Shown here: piece after piece, positions 5,798-6,326 of the stretch | Layout: each line of letters begins with the position of its first letter | How positions within the stretch are numbered: the stretch's first letter is position 1 | Assembly (NCBI GenBank): GCA_018268695.1 | Contig: JAFDWD010000847.1 | Coordinates: 1-6,326 of the forward strand | DNA: 6,326 bases | Source of the DNA: Actinomycetota bacterium | GTDB lineage: Bacteria; Actinomycetota; Thermoleophilia; Solirubrobacterales; 70-9 | Direction of reading: 5' to 3' | The notes under the pieces: model-generated | Database searches by the model: none | What the model saw: the letters and a program-made list of their open reading frames with translations, nothing else | What the model was told of the DNA's origin: nothing | Position numbers and translations under genes: made by a program

Positions 5798-6326
5798 GTG
5801 CCCGACGATGACCTACGCCGCCGCTTCCGCGCCGCTCGCCGCGATCCTGAGCGGACGGTGCTCGAGGGCTTCCACGCGCTGAAGCACGCGCTGCGCTTCG
5901 GGGCCGAGGTCGAGATCGCGGTGGCGAGCGATCCCGCGGAGCTGGAGGCCTTGGCCGCCGCCCTGGCGCCCGATCTGGCGGGGCGGTTCGAGGCGGCGGT
6001 GGAGACGGTCGACGGCGAGGCGCTCGCCGGCCTCGTGCCGCAGGCGCCGCGGACGGGGGTCGTGGCGATCGCGCGGCGCAAGCGCCCCGACCTCGCGGCG
6101 GCCCTCGCCGACCCGCGCGAGGCGCCCTTCGTCCTGCTCGAGCAACCGCGCAACATGGGGAACCTCGGTGCCTGCGTCAGGGTCGCGGCGGCGGCCGACG
6201 CCGCCGGCCTGCTGACGATCGGCGAGAACGATCCCTGGCACCCTGACGCGGTGCGCGGCGCGGCCGGGCTTCACTACGCGCTGCCGGTTGTGGCTTCGGT
6301 GGCGAGCGCGCCCAGGGGGGAGGGCC
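5798..6326 (+). CDS. TrmH/SpoU-family RNA 2'-O-methyltransferase (5' part, GTG start)
   Basis: The frame is open from GTG at 5798 to the window edge (176 codons plus one base). The N-terminal part contains RTVLEGFHALKHALRFG (19-35), like the SpoU substrate-binding domain. The catalytic SPOUT knot follows: FVLLEQPRNMGNLGACVR (111-128) is motif 1 (N-x-G-N-x-G-A-x-x-R), and DPWHPDAVRGAAGLHYALPV matches the conserved Pro...Arg...Gly...Pro-Val stretch. Proteins of this family use SAM to methylate a ribose 2'-OH in rRNA or tRNA; the target cannot be told here. The C-terminal end of the knot is missing. The start is a GTG 12 nt after the cyclase stop, with no Shine-Dalgarno; an ATG at 5808 is out of frame. 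The short gap suggests co-transcription with the cyclase, though GATCAT (5786-5791), 6 nt before the GTG, could be a weak -10. Open frames on the opposite strand here are shadows. Confidence 0.9.
   Translation, partial: MPDDDLRRRFRAARRDPERTVLEGFHALKHALRFGAEVEIAVASDPAELEALAAALAPDLAGRFEAAVETVDGEALAGLVPQAPRTGVVAIARRKRPDLAAALADPREAPFVLLEQPRNMGNLGACVRVAAAADAAGLLTIGENDPWHPDAVRGAAGLHYALPVVASVASAPRGEG

Noticed and set aside
5788..6274. Two minus-strand open frames at the right end
   Set aside because: They are antisense to the TrmH-family frame starting at GTG 5798, which has clear conserved motifs; the minus frames have none.

Overview
The window is a high-GC (roughly two-thirds G+C), gene-dense stretch of ordinary bacterial chromosome with seven protein genes, two of them cut by the window edges. 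Base composition, G/C-ending codons, a class A penicillin-binding protein with a short Arg-rich cytoplasmic tail, and start codons that lack Shine-Dalgarno sequences but sit 6-9 nt behind TANNNT hexamers (leaderless-type promoters) suggest an actinobacterium. The gene set and protein style look to me like Thermoleophilia/Solirubrobacterales, but that placement is an inference from general resemblance, not from a marker gene.

Layout, left to right on the + strand unless noted. (1) 1-1094: the 3' end of an ABC ATPase gene and its permease gene, overlapping by one base (TGATG); together they resemble the E. coli YadG/YadH exporter. (2) 1170-3299: a bifunctional peptidoglycan synthase (class A PBP) with complete transglycosylase and transpeptidase motifs and an unusual poly-glutamate C-terminal tail encoded partly by a 9-bp tandem repeat. 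(3) 3312-3348: a long near-perfect hairpin lying between convergent genes, probably a two-way terminator. (4) 3359-3754, minus strand: a GloA-type glyoxalase I. (5) 3755-3777: a 23-bp divergent control region in which two outward-facing -10 hexamers share two bases. (6) 3778-4335: a secreted cupredoxin-fold protein whose copper ligands appear to be mostly replaced. (7) 4336-4411: a leader rich in competing short inverted repeats. (8) 4412-5785: a six-helix membrane PAS-GGDEF diguanylate cyclase with intact active and inhibitory sites. (9) 5798 to the end: the first 176 codons of a TrmH/SpoU-family RNA 2'-O-methyltransferase with a GTG start.

The genes do not form one pathway. The YadG/YadH pair is one operon; the PBP is its own unit with its own promoter and terminator; glyoxalase and cupredoxin are a divergent pair; cyclase and methyltransferase are close enough (12 nt) to be co-transcribed. 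I see no mobile element, CRISPR array, tRNA, rRNA or defence system. The points most worth a second look are the overlapping divergent -10 elements, the degenerate cupredoxin, the poly-Glu PBP tail, and a sharp split in glutamate codon choice (GAA versus GAG) between neighbouring genes.
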